Position numbers and translations under genes: made by a program. A stretch of 64,000 nt of DNA from Vibrio gangliei (GTDB lineage: Bacteria; Pseudomonadota; Gammaproteobacteria; Enterobacterales; Vibrionaceae), in the NCBI RefSeq assembly GCF_026001925.1, contig NZ_AP021869.1:1-64000 (forward strand), written 5' to 3'. How positions within the stretch are numbered: the stretch's first letter is position 1; the number at the start of each line of letters is the position of its first letter. A model generated the notes under the pieces. The model saw only the letters and a program-made list of their open reading frames with translations. It had not been told where the DNA came from and searched no databases. Below, piece after piece: positions 21,561 to 30,118 of this stretch.

Positions 21561-22109
21561 ATGTTTGATGTATTGCTATTAGCGTTGGCACTGAGTATGG
21601 ATGCGTTTGCGGTTTCTATTGGATTGGGTGCAAAGGTGAGCTCGCAGCAACAAACTCCATTGAAATTAGCATTAAAAGCAGGCGTTTACTTTGGTGTATT
21701 TCAGGCGTTGATGCCCTTTATTGGCTTCTTAGGAGGTCATGGCGTTTTAGGCTGGATTGAAGAATATGCACCTTATATTGCCTTTGTTTTGTTGCTATTC
21801 ATTGGCGCGAAAATGATTTATGAAGCGTTTTCTGAAGGCATTGAAGAAGACATCGCGCAAATTACTCACCGCGTGATGTTAACGCTTGCGATTGCCACCA
21901 GCGTGGATGCGATGGCGGCAGGGTTTAGCTTACCGCTTTTGGATGTGGATCCATTTATTGCGTGTGCTTTGATAGGTTTTGTCACATTTGGCTTTAGCTT
22001 TGCGGGCGTGTTTATTGGTCGTAAAAGCGGGACTTGGTTGGAAAGTCAGGCTGAGCTACTTGGTGGTGTGGTGTTGATCATAATGTCTTTCAAATTTTTA
22101 CTGGTTTAA
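21561..22109 (+). CDS. mntP: Manganese efflux pump MntP
   Basis: This 182-residue membrane protein exports Mn(II) across the inner membrane. It has six membrane segments in two repeats, each with the conserved Asp motif: [13 protein letters not shown] and [15 protein letters not shown]. An in-frame GTG at 21549 exists, but the ATG at 21561 gives the conserved [14 protein letters not shown] start and has GTGAAG just ahead. I see no yybP-ykoY (Mn) riboswitch consensus in the upstream gap, unlike E. coli. Confidence 0.93.
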   Translation: MFDVLLLALALSMDAFAVSIGLGAKVSSQQQTPLKLALKAGVYFGVFQALMPFIGFLGGHGVLGWIEEYAPYIAFVLLLFIGAKMIYEAFSEGIEEDIAQITHRVMLTLAIATSVDAMAAGFSLPLLDVDPFIACALIGFVTFGFSFAGVFIGRKSGTWLESQAELLGGVVLIIMSFKFLLV

Positions 22110-22184
22110 GCACTTTAATTTTCATCGTCTTGTCATCTTGCTCACTATAATAGGTATAACCCCTATAAATAATGAGGTGATGTT

Positions 22185-22427
22185 ATGTTGACTCGCTACG
22201 CAGGAATCACACCAAAGAGCCAAAGCTATTTGTTCACTTTTGGTTTAGGGCTGACTTTATTGGGAATGGCGGTGACTGATTTGTGGTTACCAATGGTGGC
22301 TGGAGCCATCATTATGGCAGCCTTAGCTGTGGAGGCTTGGGTTCGGGTGTTGTATATCATCCCGATGAAACAACAGCTGCAAGAGTTAAAGGTAAAACTG
22401 GCGAGATTGGAAAGTAAAGAAATTTAA
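22185..22427 (+). CDS. Small two-helix membrane protein, unknown function
   Basis: This 80-residue product has two hydrophobic helices (about residues 15-34 and 37-60) and a charged, coiled-coil-like tail (KQQLQELKVKLARLE). The ATG has GAGGTGATGTT ahead, a good ribosome site. A TATAAT at 22146-22151 could be its -10. An intrinsic terminator follows directly, so it is probably its own transcript. I do not recognise the family. Confidence 0.75.
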   Translation: MLTRYAGITPKSQSYLFTFGLGLTLLGMAVTDLWLPMVAGAIIMAALAVEAWVRVLYIIPMKQQLQELKVKLARLESKEI

Positions 22428-22432
22428 TGAAT

Positions 22433-22466
22433 AGGCCGCGTAAGGCAAACATGCGCGGCCTTTTTT
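22433..22466 (+). terminator. Terminator after the small membrane protein gene
   Basis: AGGCCGCG (22433-22440) pairs with CGCGGCCT (22454-22461), followed by a run of Ts. The convergent tusA ends 16 bp further on; the flanking A tract is weak, so it serves mainly the plus strand. Confidence 0.85.
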
Positions 22467-22481
22467 ATATAAGCGCTTTAT

Positions 22482-22730
22482 TTACGCCAATCCTTTTTTG
22501 ATCAAGAACTGATATGGCAACTCATCGGTGCTGGCGTGCAGTAATTGATGATCCATAAAGCGGCAAAAGCTCGGTATATCGCGAGTGGTCGATGGATCAT
22601 CGGCAGTAATCAATAACACTTCGCCTTCTTGCATGGTACGAATGGTTTTTCTCACCATCATCACAGGTTCTGGGCAGCGTAGCCCTTGGGCATCTAAGGT
22701 TTTATTCACATTGTTAGGATCGAAGGTCAT
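22482..22730 (-). CDS. tusA: Sulfurtransferase TusA
   Basis: This 82-residue sulfur carrier passes persulfide sulfur from IscS through the TusBCD/TusE relay to MnmA for 2-thiouridine at tRNA position 34. The active cysteine C19 lies in [13 protein letters not shown], the CPxP motif that defines the family. It works in the same wobble-uridine modification as mnmE. It lacks a visible partner gene in the window. Well supported. Confidence 0.95.
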   Translation of the reverse strand: MTFDPNNVNKTLDAQGLRCPEPVMMVRKTIRTMQEGEVLLITADDPSTTRDIPSFCRFMDHQLLHASTDELPYQFLIKKGLA

Positions 22731-22845
22731 AACGGGTTAACTCTGATTGTGATGTTTGAAGATAATTGTGATCTGCGACGAAAAAAGAACCGAGATAATA
22801 CTGATGATGAAAAAAAAGGCAATTGAGATTTTATTAATGACGTAT

Positions 22846-22976
22846 TTGTGACTACGTTTTGATTAGGGCAAATATTCCAAACGTGTAGGGAACGTCGAGG
22901 AAATTTATTGCTCCAGCTTCCAATCTGAATCTTACTTATCTTTCGCCGCTATTGATCGCCAATAGCGGCATTTTTT
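22846..22976 (+). ncRNA. Candidate small RNA between tusA and cyaY
   Basis: The 285-bp gap has no plus-strand gene, yet it ends in a strong plus-strand intrinsic terminator: GCCGCTATTG (22945-22954) with CAATAGCGGC (22960-22969), then six Ts. Upstream, TTGTGA (22846-22851), an 18-bp gap and AAATAT (22870-22875) could be a promoter, giving an RNA of about 90 nt from near 22883. The U-ending stem and unstructured pyrimidine-rich middle suit an Hfq-type sRNA. The same hairpin may simply end cyaY from the other side. No known sRNA was recognised; it does not match Spot 42. Confidence 0.4.
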
Positions 22977-23015
22977 CTGCTTATTTGTCACTGTTTGCGT
23001 TGTTATTGGTCTGTA

Positions 23016-23333
23016 TTAGGCTGGCCAATCAATGTCTTCACCGGCGTGCTTTTCACATTCAGTTTTCACTAATGAGAACAGTTCCGCGCCAGTTTTAGAG
23101 CAAATCCATTGTTCGCCATCGTATTTAAAGTGGTAGCCACCGGATTTAGACGCAAGCCAGATTTCATGCATTGGCTCTTGGCGGTTAATGATGATTTGGC
23201 TACGGTCTTCAAATTCTAATGTCATGACATTGCCTGACACATCGAAATCAATATCGGCCTCAGATTCATCAATCGCTTCTTCAATACGCGTCATTTGCAG
23301 GTCGACTAATTGGTGAAATTCCGTATCGTTCAT
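23016..23333 (-). CDS. cyaY: Iron donor protein CyaY (bacterial frataxin)
   Basis: This 105-residue frataxin homologue binds iron through an acidic first helix (DLQMTRIEEAIDESEADID) and moderates IscS-IscU cluster assembly. The beta-sheet core carries NRQEPMHEIWLASKSGGYHF with the conserved Trp, and the C-terminus is LVKTECEKHAGEDIDWPA. It is divergent from lptM-lysA, the same arrangement as in E. coli. A hairpin at 22945-22969 lies past its stop. Confidence 0.95.
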   Translation of the reverse strand: MNDTEFHQLVDLQMTRIEEAIDESEADIDFDVSGNVMTLEFEDRSQIIINRQEPMHEIWLASKSGGYHFKYDGEQWICSKTGAELFSLVKTECEKHAGEDIDWPA

Positions 23334-23481
23334 ATTGTCATTGTCCTATGGTTTTTATGCTTCAGCCTATAATTGAAACTTGGCTATTAAGGTATTCGCA
23401 ACCAAGGTGTGCAAATCGTGTTGCAATCACTGGCTTGGCTATTGCTTTTCTTGTGTGTGGTGCGATTATAGGGGGCATTGA

Positions 23482-23730
23482 ATGATTAATCACGATATCA
23501 GAATGAAAAAATTAACGTTTAGCTTACTGACTGTAGCGATTTTAGTCTTAGCAGGTTGTGGTCAAACTGGCCCGCTTTACTTGCCACAAGATGAGCCTGA
23601 GCCAGTCAATACCGGTGAAGTATCGATTAAAGGTTCTGATGGCAGTGTGACCGTCAAGCCGGTTGAAACCACGCAACCAGAACCCGCAACAGAAGTGACG
23701 GAGCCAGCCGAGGCTCAACAAGCAGAATAA
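23482..23730 (+). CDS. lptM: Small outer-membrane lipoprotein LptM (YifL)
   Basis: This is a lipoprotein of 82 residues with n-region, hydrophobic core and lipobox LAGC, then GQTGPLYLP, the GxxGPLYxP motif of the LptM family. In E. coli LptM helps LptD mature by mimicking LPS at the LptD/LptE translocon. The tail is a low-complexity Glu/Pro/Thr stretch. GGGGG six bases upstream favours the ATG at 23482, but the ATG at 23503 (MKKLTFSLL) is also plausible. It is followed 10 bp later by lysA, the conserved neighbour. Confidence 0.9.
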   Translation: MINHDIRMKKLTFSLLTVAILVLAGCGQTGPLYLPQDEPEPVNTGEVSIKGSDGSVTVKPVETTQPEPATEVTEPAEAQQAE

Positions 23731-23740
23731 GGAAAACAGA

Positions 23741-24994
23741 TTGGACTTTTTTAATTATCAGGATGATGGCCAACTTTGGGCTGAAAATGTCTCTTTAACT
23801 CAACTGGCTGAGCAATATGGCACGCCGCTGTATGTGTATTCTCGTGCCACATTAGAGCGTCACTGGAAAGCCTTTGATTCTGCGGTGGGTGAACATCCAC
23901 ACTTGGTGTGTTATGCGGTGAAAGCCAACTCTAATATTGGTGTCCTTAACGTGCTTGCTCGCTTAGGTTCTGGCTTTGATATCGTGTCGGGCGGTGAACT
24001 TGAGCGTGTGATTGCCGCTGGTGGCGACCCGAAAAAAGTGGTGTTCTCTGGTGTTGGCAAAACCCGCGCAGAAATGAAGCGTGCGTTAGAGCTTGGCATT
24101 AAATGTTTTAATGTGGAATCGGAACCTGAACTTGAGCGTTTAAACCAAGTGGCCGGTGAATTAGGTGTCAAAGCGCCTATTTCTCTGCGCATTAACCCAG
24201 ATGTTGACGCGCACACTCATCCTTATATTTCTACCGGTTTACGTGATAACAAATTTGGTATCGCCTTTGATCGCGCGCCGCAAGTGTACAAGTTTGCTAG
24301 CAGCCTAGAGAATTTAGACGTACATGGCATTGACTGTCATATTGGTTCGCAGCTAACTGAGCTTGCACCATTTATTGATGCCACTGATCGTCTATTGGCG
24401 CTGATCGATAACCTTTCTGAGCAAGGTATTCATATTCGTCATCTTGATGTCGGTGGTGGCTTAGGTGTGGTGTATCGTGATGAATTGCCACCACAGCCTT
24501 CGGATTACGCCAAAGCCTTACTATCACGCTTGGAAAATCATAGCCACCTTGAGTTGGTGTTCGAGCCTGGTCGCGCTATCGCAGCTAATGCAGGCATCTT
24601 GCTGACTAAGGTTGAACTGCTAAAACTAACGGAGCACAAAAACTTTGCCGTGATTGATGCGGCGATGAACGACATGATCCGTCCTTCTTTGTATCAAGCT
24701 TGGATGAATATTGTGCCTGTTGCGCCACGTCAAGGTACGCCTATGACTTACGATTTGGTTGGCCCAATTTGCGAAACCGGTGATTTTATCGGTAAAGATC
24801 GCGAATTGGTGATTGAAGAAGGCGACCTATTAGCGGTCCGTTCGGCGGGTGCTTATGGCTTTGTGATGTCGTCCAACTACAATACTCGTACCCGCGCGGC
24901 GGAAATCATGGTTGATGGCGACCAAGCTCATGTTGTGCGTCAACGTGAACAATTAAGCAGTTTGTGGGAATTGGAATCCATCCTTCCCCAATAA
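23741..24994 (+). CDS. lysA: Diaminopimelate decarboxylase LysA
   Basis: This 417-residue PLP enzyme converts meso-diaminopimelate to lysine, the last step of the pathway. The PLP lysine is K61 in CYAVKANSN. DCHIGSQ, the glycine loop DVGGGLGVVYRDE and the CETGDF motif (PICETGDFIG), contributed across the dimer, are all present. The start codon is TTG at 23741 with AAGGA seven bases ahead; no ATG fits the conserved N-terminus. The short spacing after lptM indicates one transcript. dapF, which makes its substrate, follows. Confidence 0.96.
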   Translation: MDFFNYQDDGQLWAENVSLTQLAEQYGTPLYVYSRATLERHWKAFDSAVGEHPHLVCYAVKANSNIGVLNVLARLGSGFDIVSGGELERVIAAGGDPKKVVFSGVGKTRAEMKRALELGIKCFNVESEPELERLNQVAGELGVKAPISLRINPDVDAHTHPYISTGLRDNKFGIAFDRAPQVYKFASSLENLDVHGIDCHIGSQLTELAPFIDATDRLLALIDNLSEQGIHIRHLDVGGGLGVVYRDELPPQPSDYAKALLSRLENHSHLELVFEPGRAIAANAGILLTKVELLKLTEHKNFAVIDAAMNDMIRPSLYQAWMNIVPVAPRQGTPMTYDLVGPICETGDFIGKDRELVIEEGDLLAVRSAGAYGFVMSSNYNTRTRAAEIMVDGDQAHVVRQREQLSSLWELESILPQ

Positions 24995-25007
24995 ATTGAG
25001 CATGCTA

Positions 25008-25043
25008 TGCCCTGACGAGTGATCGTTAGGGCATTTATTTTAT
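25008..25043 (+). terminator. Hairpin/terminator between lysA and dapF
   Basis: TGCCCT-g-ACGA (25008-25018) pairs with TCGT-t-AGGGCA (25023-25033), followed by a T-rich stretch. It may partly end lysA transcripts before dapF. Confidence 0.65.
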
Positions 25044-25061
25044 TTGAATACATGAGGCGAT

Positions 25062-25892
25062 ATGCATTTCCACTTTTCTAAAATGCATGGTTTGGGTAAT
25101 GACTTTATGGTGGTCGACTGTATCACCCAAAACATCTTCTTTTCACCTGATTTGATCCGTCGTTTGGCTGACCGCCATACTGGCGTGGGTTTTGATCAAT
25201 TATTGGTAGTAGAAGCGCCCTACGACCCAGAAACCGATTTTCATTATCGTATTTTTAATTCCGATGGTAGCGAAGTAGAACAATGTGGTAACGGTGCACG
25301 TTGTTTCGCTCGATTTGTGCGTATGAAAGGCTTAACCAATAAATACAGTATCAATGTCAGCACGAAAAAAGGCCGTATGGTGCTGAAGGTGGAAAGCCTA
25401 GATTCGGTGACTGTGAACATGGGACAGCCGATATTTGAGCCAAGTAAGATCCCGTTCAAAGCAAAACAAGCGGAAAAGACCTATATTTTACGAGCAGGCG
25501 AACACACCTTATTTTGTGGTGCAGTGAGCATGGGCAATCCACATGTGGTGACCATCGTCGATGATGTAGATAATTTCGATGTGGATAACGTTGGCCCATT
25601 GCTTGAGTCGCATGAGCGTTTCCCTGAGCGAGTGAATGCCGGCTTTATGCAAATCATCGATCGTAATAACGTGAAATTGCGGGTTTACGAACGAGGCGCC
25701 GGTGAAACGCAAGCCTGTGGTAGTGGCGCATGTGGTGCTGTTGCGGTCGGTATTAACCAAGGTTTGCTCGACCCTGAAGTGACGGTGCAATTGCCGGGCG
25801 GTAAGTTGCGTATTTTCTGGCAAGGACCAGGTAAACCTTTATACATGACCGGCCCAGTGGCTCATGTGTATGATGGCCAAATTAGTTGTTAA
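25062..25892 (+). CDS. dapF: Diaminopimelate epimerase DapF
   Basis: This 276-residue, cofactor-independent racemase turns LL- into meso-diaminopimelate for lysine and peptidoglycan. The two-cysteine catalytic pair is visible: C75 in [11 protein letters not shown], and the second in [15 protein letters not shown]. The start [19 protein letters not shown] is standard. It follows lysA and precedes DUF484-xerC, the same order as the E. coli dapF-yigA-xerC-yigB cluster. Confidence 0.97.
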   Translation: MHFHFSKMHGLGNDFMVVDCITQNIFFSPDLIRRLADRHTGVGFDQLLVVEAPYDPETDFHYRIFNSDGSEVEQCGNGARCFARFVRMKGLTNKYSINVSTKKGRMVLKVESLDSVTVNMGQPIFEPSKIPFKAKQAEKTYILRAGEHTLFCGAVSMGNPHVVTIVDDVDNFDVDNVGPLLESHERFPERVNAGFMQIIDRNNVKLRVYERGAGETQACGSGACGAVAVGINQGLLDPEVTVQLPGGKLRIFWQGPGKPLYMTGPVAHVYDGQISC

Positions 25893-25911
25893 ATTAGATA
25901 TAGAGTGAGTA

Positions 25912-26631
25912 ATGCAAGCGGATCATTTGACTGCTGAAACGGTAGCAGAATACTTAAAAGACCACCCTGACTTTTTTATCCAACGACCAGAGTTGGTTGA
26001 ACGGCTTGCGTTTTCACACCATCAACAAGGCGCGGTATCTTTAGTTGAAATTCAGATGCGTCGTCAGCGTCAGCGTATTGAAGAGTTAGAAGAAGAGATC
26101 ACTCACATGATGTCTCTTGCGGCGAAAAATGATCGTACTTTTCATCAGTTGATGGAATTACAGCAGTCGGTTTTAGCCTCTCAGTCCTTGACCTCACTCA
26201 TTCAACAAGTTGAGCACTATAGCCGTCAAATTGGTCTATCTTCGCATTTATTATTACTGGAGCACCAACATTCCGATTGGGCATTGTCGCGCGAAACATT
26301 AAAACGTTTTATGACCAATCATCTTAATGGCAAATCGGCTTATTTAGGCCGCTTAAATCGCCAAGACCGTCACGCTTTATTTGGTGGCGATCGCTTTAGC
26401 AATAATGAATTATCAGAACTGGGTTCGTATGTGATCTTGCCGCTGAATCCATCTAACCCGATTGGCTTGCTTGCTTTTTCCAGCCAAGAAGGCGGGCACT
26501 TCCAGCCGGAAATGGACACCTTGTTTTTGCGTCATCTCGCCTCGGTGGTCACTTTTATGGTGAAGCATTTAAGCCAAGTGGATGAGGCGTTTGAGCCAGT
26601 AAAAACATTAAGCTGTGCCAATGAGTCTTAA
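25912..26631 (+). CDS. DUF484 family protein
   Basis: This 239-residue product belongs to the DUF484 family (E. coli YigA). The N-terminus has VAEYLKDHPDFFIQRPELVERL, a helical dimerisation-type motif, then a coiled coil (RRQRQRIEELEEEITHM). A GAF-like domain covers roughly residues 80-225 (SYVILPLNPSNPIGLLAFSS). The biochemical role is unknown. Its fixed place between dapF and xerC and its overlap with the xerC start point to co-expression with the recombinase. Confidence 0.88.
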   Translation: MQADHLTAETVAEYLKDHPDFFIQRPELVERLAFSHHQQGAVSLVEIQMRRQRQRIEELEEEITHMMSLAAKNDRTFHQLMELQQSVLASQSLTSLIQQVEHYSRQIGLSSHLLLLEHQHSDWALSRETLKRFMTNHLNGKSAYLGRLNRQDRHALFGGDRFSNNELSELGSYVILPLNPSNPIGLLAFSSQEGGHFQPEMDTLFLRHLASVVTFMVKHLSQVDEAFEPVKTLSCANES

Positions 26632-27556
26632 CTTACCAGAAGACATGCAAACCTCATTACAGCGCTTTTATGATTACCTGCATCATGAAAGAGGGTTAAG
26701 CGCGCACACACAAGCGAACTATCAGCGTCAATTGTCGATTATGGCCGAGCAACTGCATCAGCTCGGCATCCAACATTGGCAACAAGTCGATGCCGCCTGG
26801 GTAAGGCAACTGATCGCCAAAGCCAATCGCGAAGGGTTAAAGCCCAGCAGTATTGGTACGCGTTTATCCTCTTTACGCAGCTTTTTTGATTATTTGATTT
26901 CAATTGATGAACTCAGTGCTAACCCTGCCAAAGGAGTGGCTGCGCCGAAGAAAAAGCGCCCACTGCCGAAAAACCTCGATATTGATGAAGTCGGTCAGTT
27001 ATTGGAAGTCAATGACGATGACCCTTTAGCCATTCGAGATCGCGCCATGATGGAATTGATGTACGGTGCGGGATTGCGTTTGGCCGAGTTAGTTAGCATT
27101 GATGTCAATCATGTACAAGTCAGCTCGGGCGAGATTCGCGTGATTGGTAAAGGCAATAAAGAACGTAAAGCCCCATTTTCTGGTCAAGCCAAAGAGTGGC
27201 TGGCTCGATGGTTAACAGTGCGTGCAACCTTAGCCAGTGAAACTGAGTCGGCGTTATTTGTTTCCAAACGTGGTAGCCGTATTTCGCATCGAAACGTGCA
27301 AAAACGCATGGAAGAGTGGGGCATTAAGCAAGGGGTTTCTAGCCATATTAGCCCGCATAAATTGCGCCATTCGTTTGCGACTCACATGTTGGAGTCGAGT
27401 CAAAACTTACGTGCGGTGCAAGAATTACTGGGGCACGAAAATATTTCCACTACCCAAATTTACACTAGTTTAGACTTTCAACATCTGGCTAAGGTGTATG
27501 ACAACGCCCACCCACGTGCGAAAAAGAGCCGTTCACCGGATTCAGAGCAGGAATAA
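26621..27556 (+). CDS. xerC: Tyrosine recombinase XerC
   Basis: XerC acts with XerD at dif to resolve chromosome dimers. From the ATG at 26621 the protein has 311 residues. An N-terminal SAM-like core-binding domain (FYDYLHHERGLSAHTQANY) precedes the catalytic domain. Catalytic residues fall in GAGLRLAELV (Arg), KLRHSFATHML (HxxR), GHENI (His) and IYTSLDF (nucleophile Tyr). A GTG at 26615 is an alternative start. The start region overlaps the DUF484 stop, so translation is coupled. Confidence 0.95.
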   Translation: MSLNLPEDMQTSLQRFYDYLHHERGLSAHTQANYQRQLSIMAEQLHQLGIQHWQQVDAAWVRQLIAKANREGLKPSSIGTRLSSLRSFFDYLISIDELSANPAKGVAAPKKKRPLPKNLDIDEVGQLLEVNDDDPLAIRDRAMMELMYGAGLRLAELVSIDVNHVQVSSGEIRVIGKGNKERKAPFSGQAKEWLARWLTVRATLASETESALFVSKRGSRISHRNVQKRMEEWGIKQGVSSHISPHKLRHSFATHMLESSQNLRAVQELLGHENISTTQIYTSLDFQHLAKVYDNAHPRAKKSRSPDSEQE

Positions 27557-27603
27557 GCGTCAAGCATTCTATTATGAAATATAAAGCCTTATAAGGAGTC
27601 ATC

Positions 27604-28332
27604 ATGGCACTGAGATTTTACCGCAACCTGCCAACCATTAAGGCGATGACCTTTGATCTCGATGACACCTTATATGACAACCACCCGGTGATTCGCGATC
27701 TGGAACAAAAGACCGAGCAATGGCTTCATGCCCATCACCCGATCAGCCAAGAAATGCCGCACCAAGCGTGGCGTCAGTTAAAAAATCAGTTAGCCAAGCA
27801 AACCCCTTTTTTGCAAAGTGATGTCAGCGAGTGGCGTTATCAGCAGATCCGTCAGGGATTAATGCATTTGGGTTACGATGATCCAAAAGCTTCTCAAGCA
27901 GCGAAAACGGCGATGGATCAAGTGCTGATTTGGCGTCATCAAATCGATGTGCCGGATCTCACCCACCAAGTGATGGCTAAACTCAAACAGCAAATGCCGC
28001 TGATCGCGATCACCAATGGTAACGTCAACCCAAGTAAAATCGGCCTAGGTGATTATTTTGATCTGGTGCTGAACGCCGGCCCCGACGGATGGGCTAAACC
28101 ACATGGACAAATGTTTGAAACCGCATTAGCGCATTTAGGTTTACCGGCAGCTAACGTCTTACATGTCGGCGATAACCTGACTTCCGATGTTGCTGGAGCG
28201 AAATACGCCGGCATGAGCGCGTGTTGGATTAATGATTACCACAAATCGCTGAAACATGAAGATTATGGGCGAGTGCTACCGGATGTTGAGATTACTGCGC
28301 TTGAGGATTTGTTGATTATCGGTTGCTCGTAG
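27604..28332 (+). CDS. yigB: HAD-family hydrolase YigB
   Basis: This 242-residue haloacid-dehalogenase-type phosphatase has motif I FDLDDTLYD (D18, D20), motif II near IAITNG, the lysine in WAKPHGQMFE and motif IV HVGDNLTSDVAGA. The E. coli homologue dephosphorylates 5-amino-6-(5-phospho-D-ribitylamino)uracil in riboflavin synthesis, along with FMN. An SD-like AAGGAG lies seven bases before the ATG. It closes the dapF-DUF484-xerC-yigB run. Confidence 0.92.
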   Translation: MALRFYRNLPTIKAMTFDLDDTLYDNHPVIRDLEQKTEQWLHAHHPISQEMPHQAWRQLKNQLAKQTPFLQSDVSEWRYQQIRQGLMHLGYDDPKASQAAKTAMDQVLIWRHQIDVPDLTHQVMAKLKQQMPLIAITNGNVNPSKIGLGDYFDLVLNAGPDGWAKPHGQMFETALAHLGLPAANVLHVGDNLTSDVAGAKYAGMSACWINDYHKSLKHEDYGRVLPDVEITALEDLLIIGCS

Positions 28333-28394
28333 CTAGGGCGCTGCGCTTCGAGACCCGAGACCCGAGCAGCGAAGCGCCCGAGTACCTAGCTACG
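28328..28394. repeat. Long palindromic hairpin between convergent yigB and the DTW gene
   Basis: The outer arms CGTAGCTAGG (28328-28337) and CCTAGCTACG (28385-28394) are perfect inverted repeats. Inside, GGGCGC...TTCG pairs with CGAAGCGCCC, leaving a short bulge. The apex contains the tandem repeat GAGACCC-GAGACCC. The left arm overlaps the yigB stop codon, and the element nearly abuts the DTW gene end. It may be a shared terminator or a REP-like element; no T run follows. Confidence 0.6.
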
Positions 28395-28402
28395 TTTCCG
28401 TC

Positions 28403-29017
28403 CTATTCACGAGACTCGAAAACCCTATGCTCCCTATCCGCCTCATACATCTTCAAAAACAACTCAAAATACTGTTGTAGTGTTGATAAATCCTGCTTCG
28501 GATTCAGTTGCTGCAACAGATTTATTCCTACCTCACAGGTACATAAATTGCCTTGTGTTTGATTACGGCGCAGGCTGTAGCTAGAGAGCTGAGCAGCAGA
28601 CAGAGAGACTTTAGGTAAGGCTTGCAGCCACGGGCTTTTGTTGAGCATTTTTTTCGCTTCTTGCCAGGTGCCATCCAAGATAATAAACAATGCAGAACCC
28701 GTCAAAGGCTTCGATTTGATGGTATCTAAATCAATCGCTTGTTCGCTTGGAAACAACAAATAGGTCGCTTGTTGGGGGATTTGCTCAAGCAGTTTGGCGG
28801 GTGGATTGACTCTATCCCATACATGAACCTCACAGTTGGATAGGCTATGGCTGAGTAGTTTACCTGTATTGGTGGCACGTTTGAGCTCGTTAGGGTGAGT
28901 GAGCAGCGCAATGTGAGCATTGATCTCAAGCTTGGGTGTATGGATGCAGACACATTGGTAGCGCAAGCCACATTGAGGGCATGACGGAGTGCTGGGCTTA
29001 GTTGGGTTTGGTGACAT
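28403..29017 (-). CDS. DTW domain protein, probable tRNA-uridine aminocarboxypropyltransferase
   Basis: This 204-residue DTW-domain protein (TDD superfamily) has an N-terminal cysteine cluster C13, C16, C22 and C24 (CPQCGLRYQCVC) that looks zinc-binding. The family's signature is DGTWQEAKKM, here with DGTW in place of DTW, followed by SLRRNQTQGNLCTCE. Known family members (TapT/YfiP, TuaA) add the acp group to tRNA uridine using S-adenosylmethionine. Which of the family's tRNA sites it modifies cannot be told. It is convergent with yigB. Confidence 0.85.
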   Translation of the reverse strand: MSPNPTKPSTPSCPQCGLRYQCVCIHTPKLEINAHIALLTHPNELKRATNTGKLLSHSLSNCEVHVWDRVNPPAKLLEQIPQQATYLLFPSEQAIDLDTIKSKPLTGSALFIILDGTWQEAKKMLNKSPWLQALPKVSLSAAQLSSYSLRRNQTQGNLCTCEVGINLLQQLNPKQDLSTLQQYFELFLKMYEADREHRVFESRE

Positions 29018-29052
29018 TCGGCTTTAAGTGATGATGAAAACACCGCCTTAGT

Positions 29053-30090
29053 TTACATTTTTATCCCTTGTTGCGCTGCACTGATGTTATCGGAGAATAG
29101 TGTTACGTTGCCTTTTTTATCGCTTACTGGCGCAGTAGAGGCATTAATCGGGTAGCTGACGCCGGTGTATTCCATGACATGATTGGCTGCTTTTGCGCCA
29201 CCACCACTCACTGGAATAATCAAATCACGCCAGCCGAAGTGATGGTAATTGGTGACCTGAATCGGAGTGCGGACTTGGGTAATACGGCTGTTAAATTGCC
29301 ATTCATTATCACGATTTTCAAACATCAAAACCGTACAGCCGCCGGAACCACACCAATCAGTGAGGACAAATAGTTCCGGCTTTTGGTCGTTGTTTATATC
29401 GTAGGTCAGCCAGCGATAACGGTTATTCTTTGGGTCAGTGCGGTTGATTTTGAAATAATGTCGAATGGTGGCATCAACCTGAGCATTGTACTGATTGCTG
29501 CCGACAATGTTCGCTGCCGCTAGAGCCGTGATGGCTCCTTGAGTCGCGGCCTGATCGGCTGGCACCATGCTGGTTTCCACTTTCATTTTTTGTACCGTTA
29601 ATCCATCGGTACCCAGTTGGTATTCCATGCCATTGACGATTTCTTTTTCCGCTTTAAGCTGGAAGCCATCAATGGTGAAGATGCGTAAGGCATTGAATTG
29701 ATTGCCATCATGCTCCGTCATCAAGACGTGAATGGTATCCTCATTTTGTTGCCAAAAGCCGGTTTCAATTAAGCTAGGGTCACCGTTTTGATATGTATAA
29801 CGAGTGGTGGCAGTATGATCTGCATTCAGCTCTAATGTGGTGATCAAGCCTGCCTGCGCTTTGCTTTGATATGTGCCTACCCAATCCTGCGCACTTTGAC
29901 TCGCGGCTTGTTGTTGGCTTTGCTGAATAAATAGCTGCTCATCGACTCGATTTGCCGTAGTAAGTTCATCACTGTTGGCCATTTCAACCGGCTCACTTTG
30001 GGCGAGTAATTGCGGTTCATCTGGCTGGCTAGAACAAGCGCTGAGCAATAACAGCAGTGAAAAACTCAATGGGATTGTATAAGCCTTCAT
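29053..30090 (-). CDS. Putative lipoprotein with NlpE-like domain
   Basis: This 345-residue protein begins with a lipoprotein signal peptide whose lipobox is LSAC (cysteine near residue 19). The middle part (about 70-170) contains WVGTYQSK...GLITTLELNADHTA followed by TGFWQQNEDTIHVLM, a pattern like the NlpE/COG3015 beta-barrel. The C-terminal part has a calcium-loop-like DINNDQKPELFV and the CGSGGC motif, then GGGAKAANHV. An outer-membrane or envelope-stress role is possible but not shown. It stands next to a palindromic repeat on its 5-prime side. Confidence 0.75.
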   Translation of the reverse strand: MKAYTIPLSFSLLLLLSACSSQPDEPQLLAQSEPVEMANSDELTTANRVDEQLFIQQSQQQAASQSAQDWVGTYQSKAQAGLITTLELNADHTATTRYTYQNGDPSLIETGFWQQNEDTIHVLMTEHDGNQFNALRIFTIDGFQLKAEKEIVNGMEYQLGTDGLTVQKMKVETSMVPADQAATQGAITALAAANIVGSNQYNAQVDATIRHYFKINRTDPKNNRYRWLTYDINNDQKPELFVLTDWCGSGGCTVLMFENRDNEWQFNSRITQVRTPIQVTNYHHFGWRDLIIPVSGGGAKAANHVMEYTGVSYPINASTAPVSDKKGNVTLFSDNISAAQQGIKM

Positions 30091-30118
30091 GGTATTTTCA
30101 TCCTTAATAGATACGATT

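Noticed and set aside
22846-22976. Identity as Spot 42 sRNA
   Set aside because: The candidate starts with GTAGGGaAC, a partial look-alike, but the rest does not match Spot 42, and Spot 42 normally lies next to polA, not tusA/cyaY.
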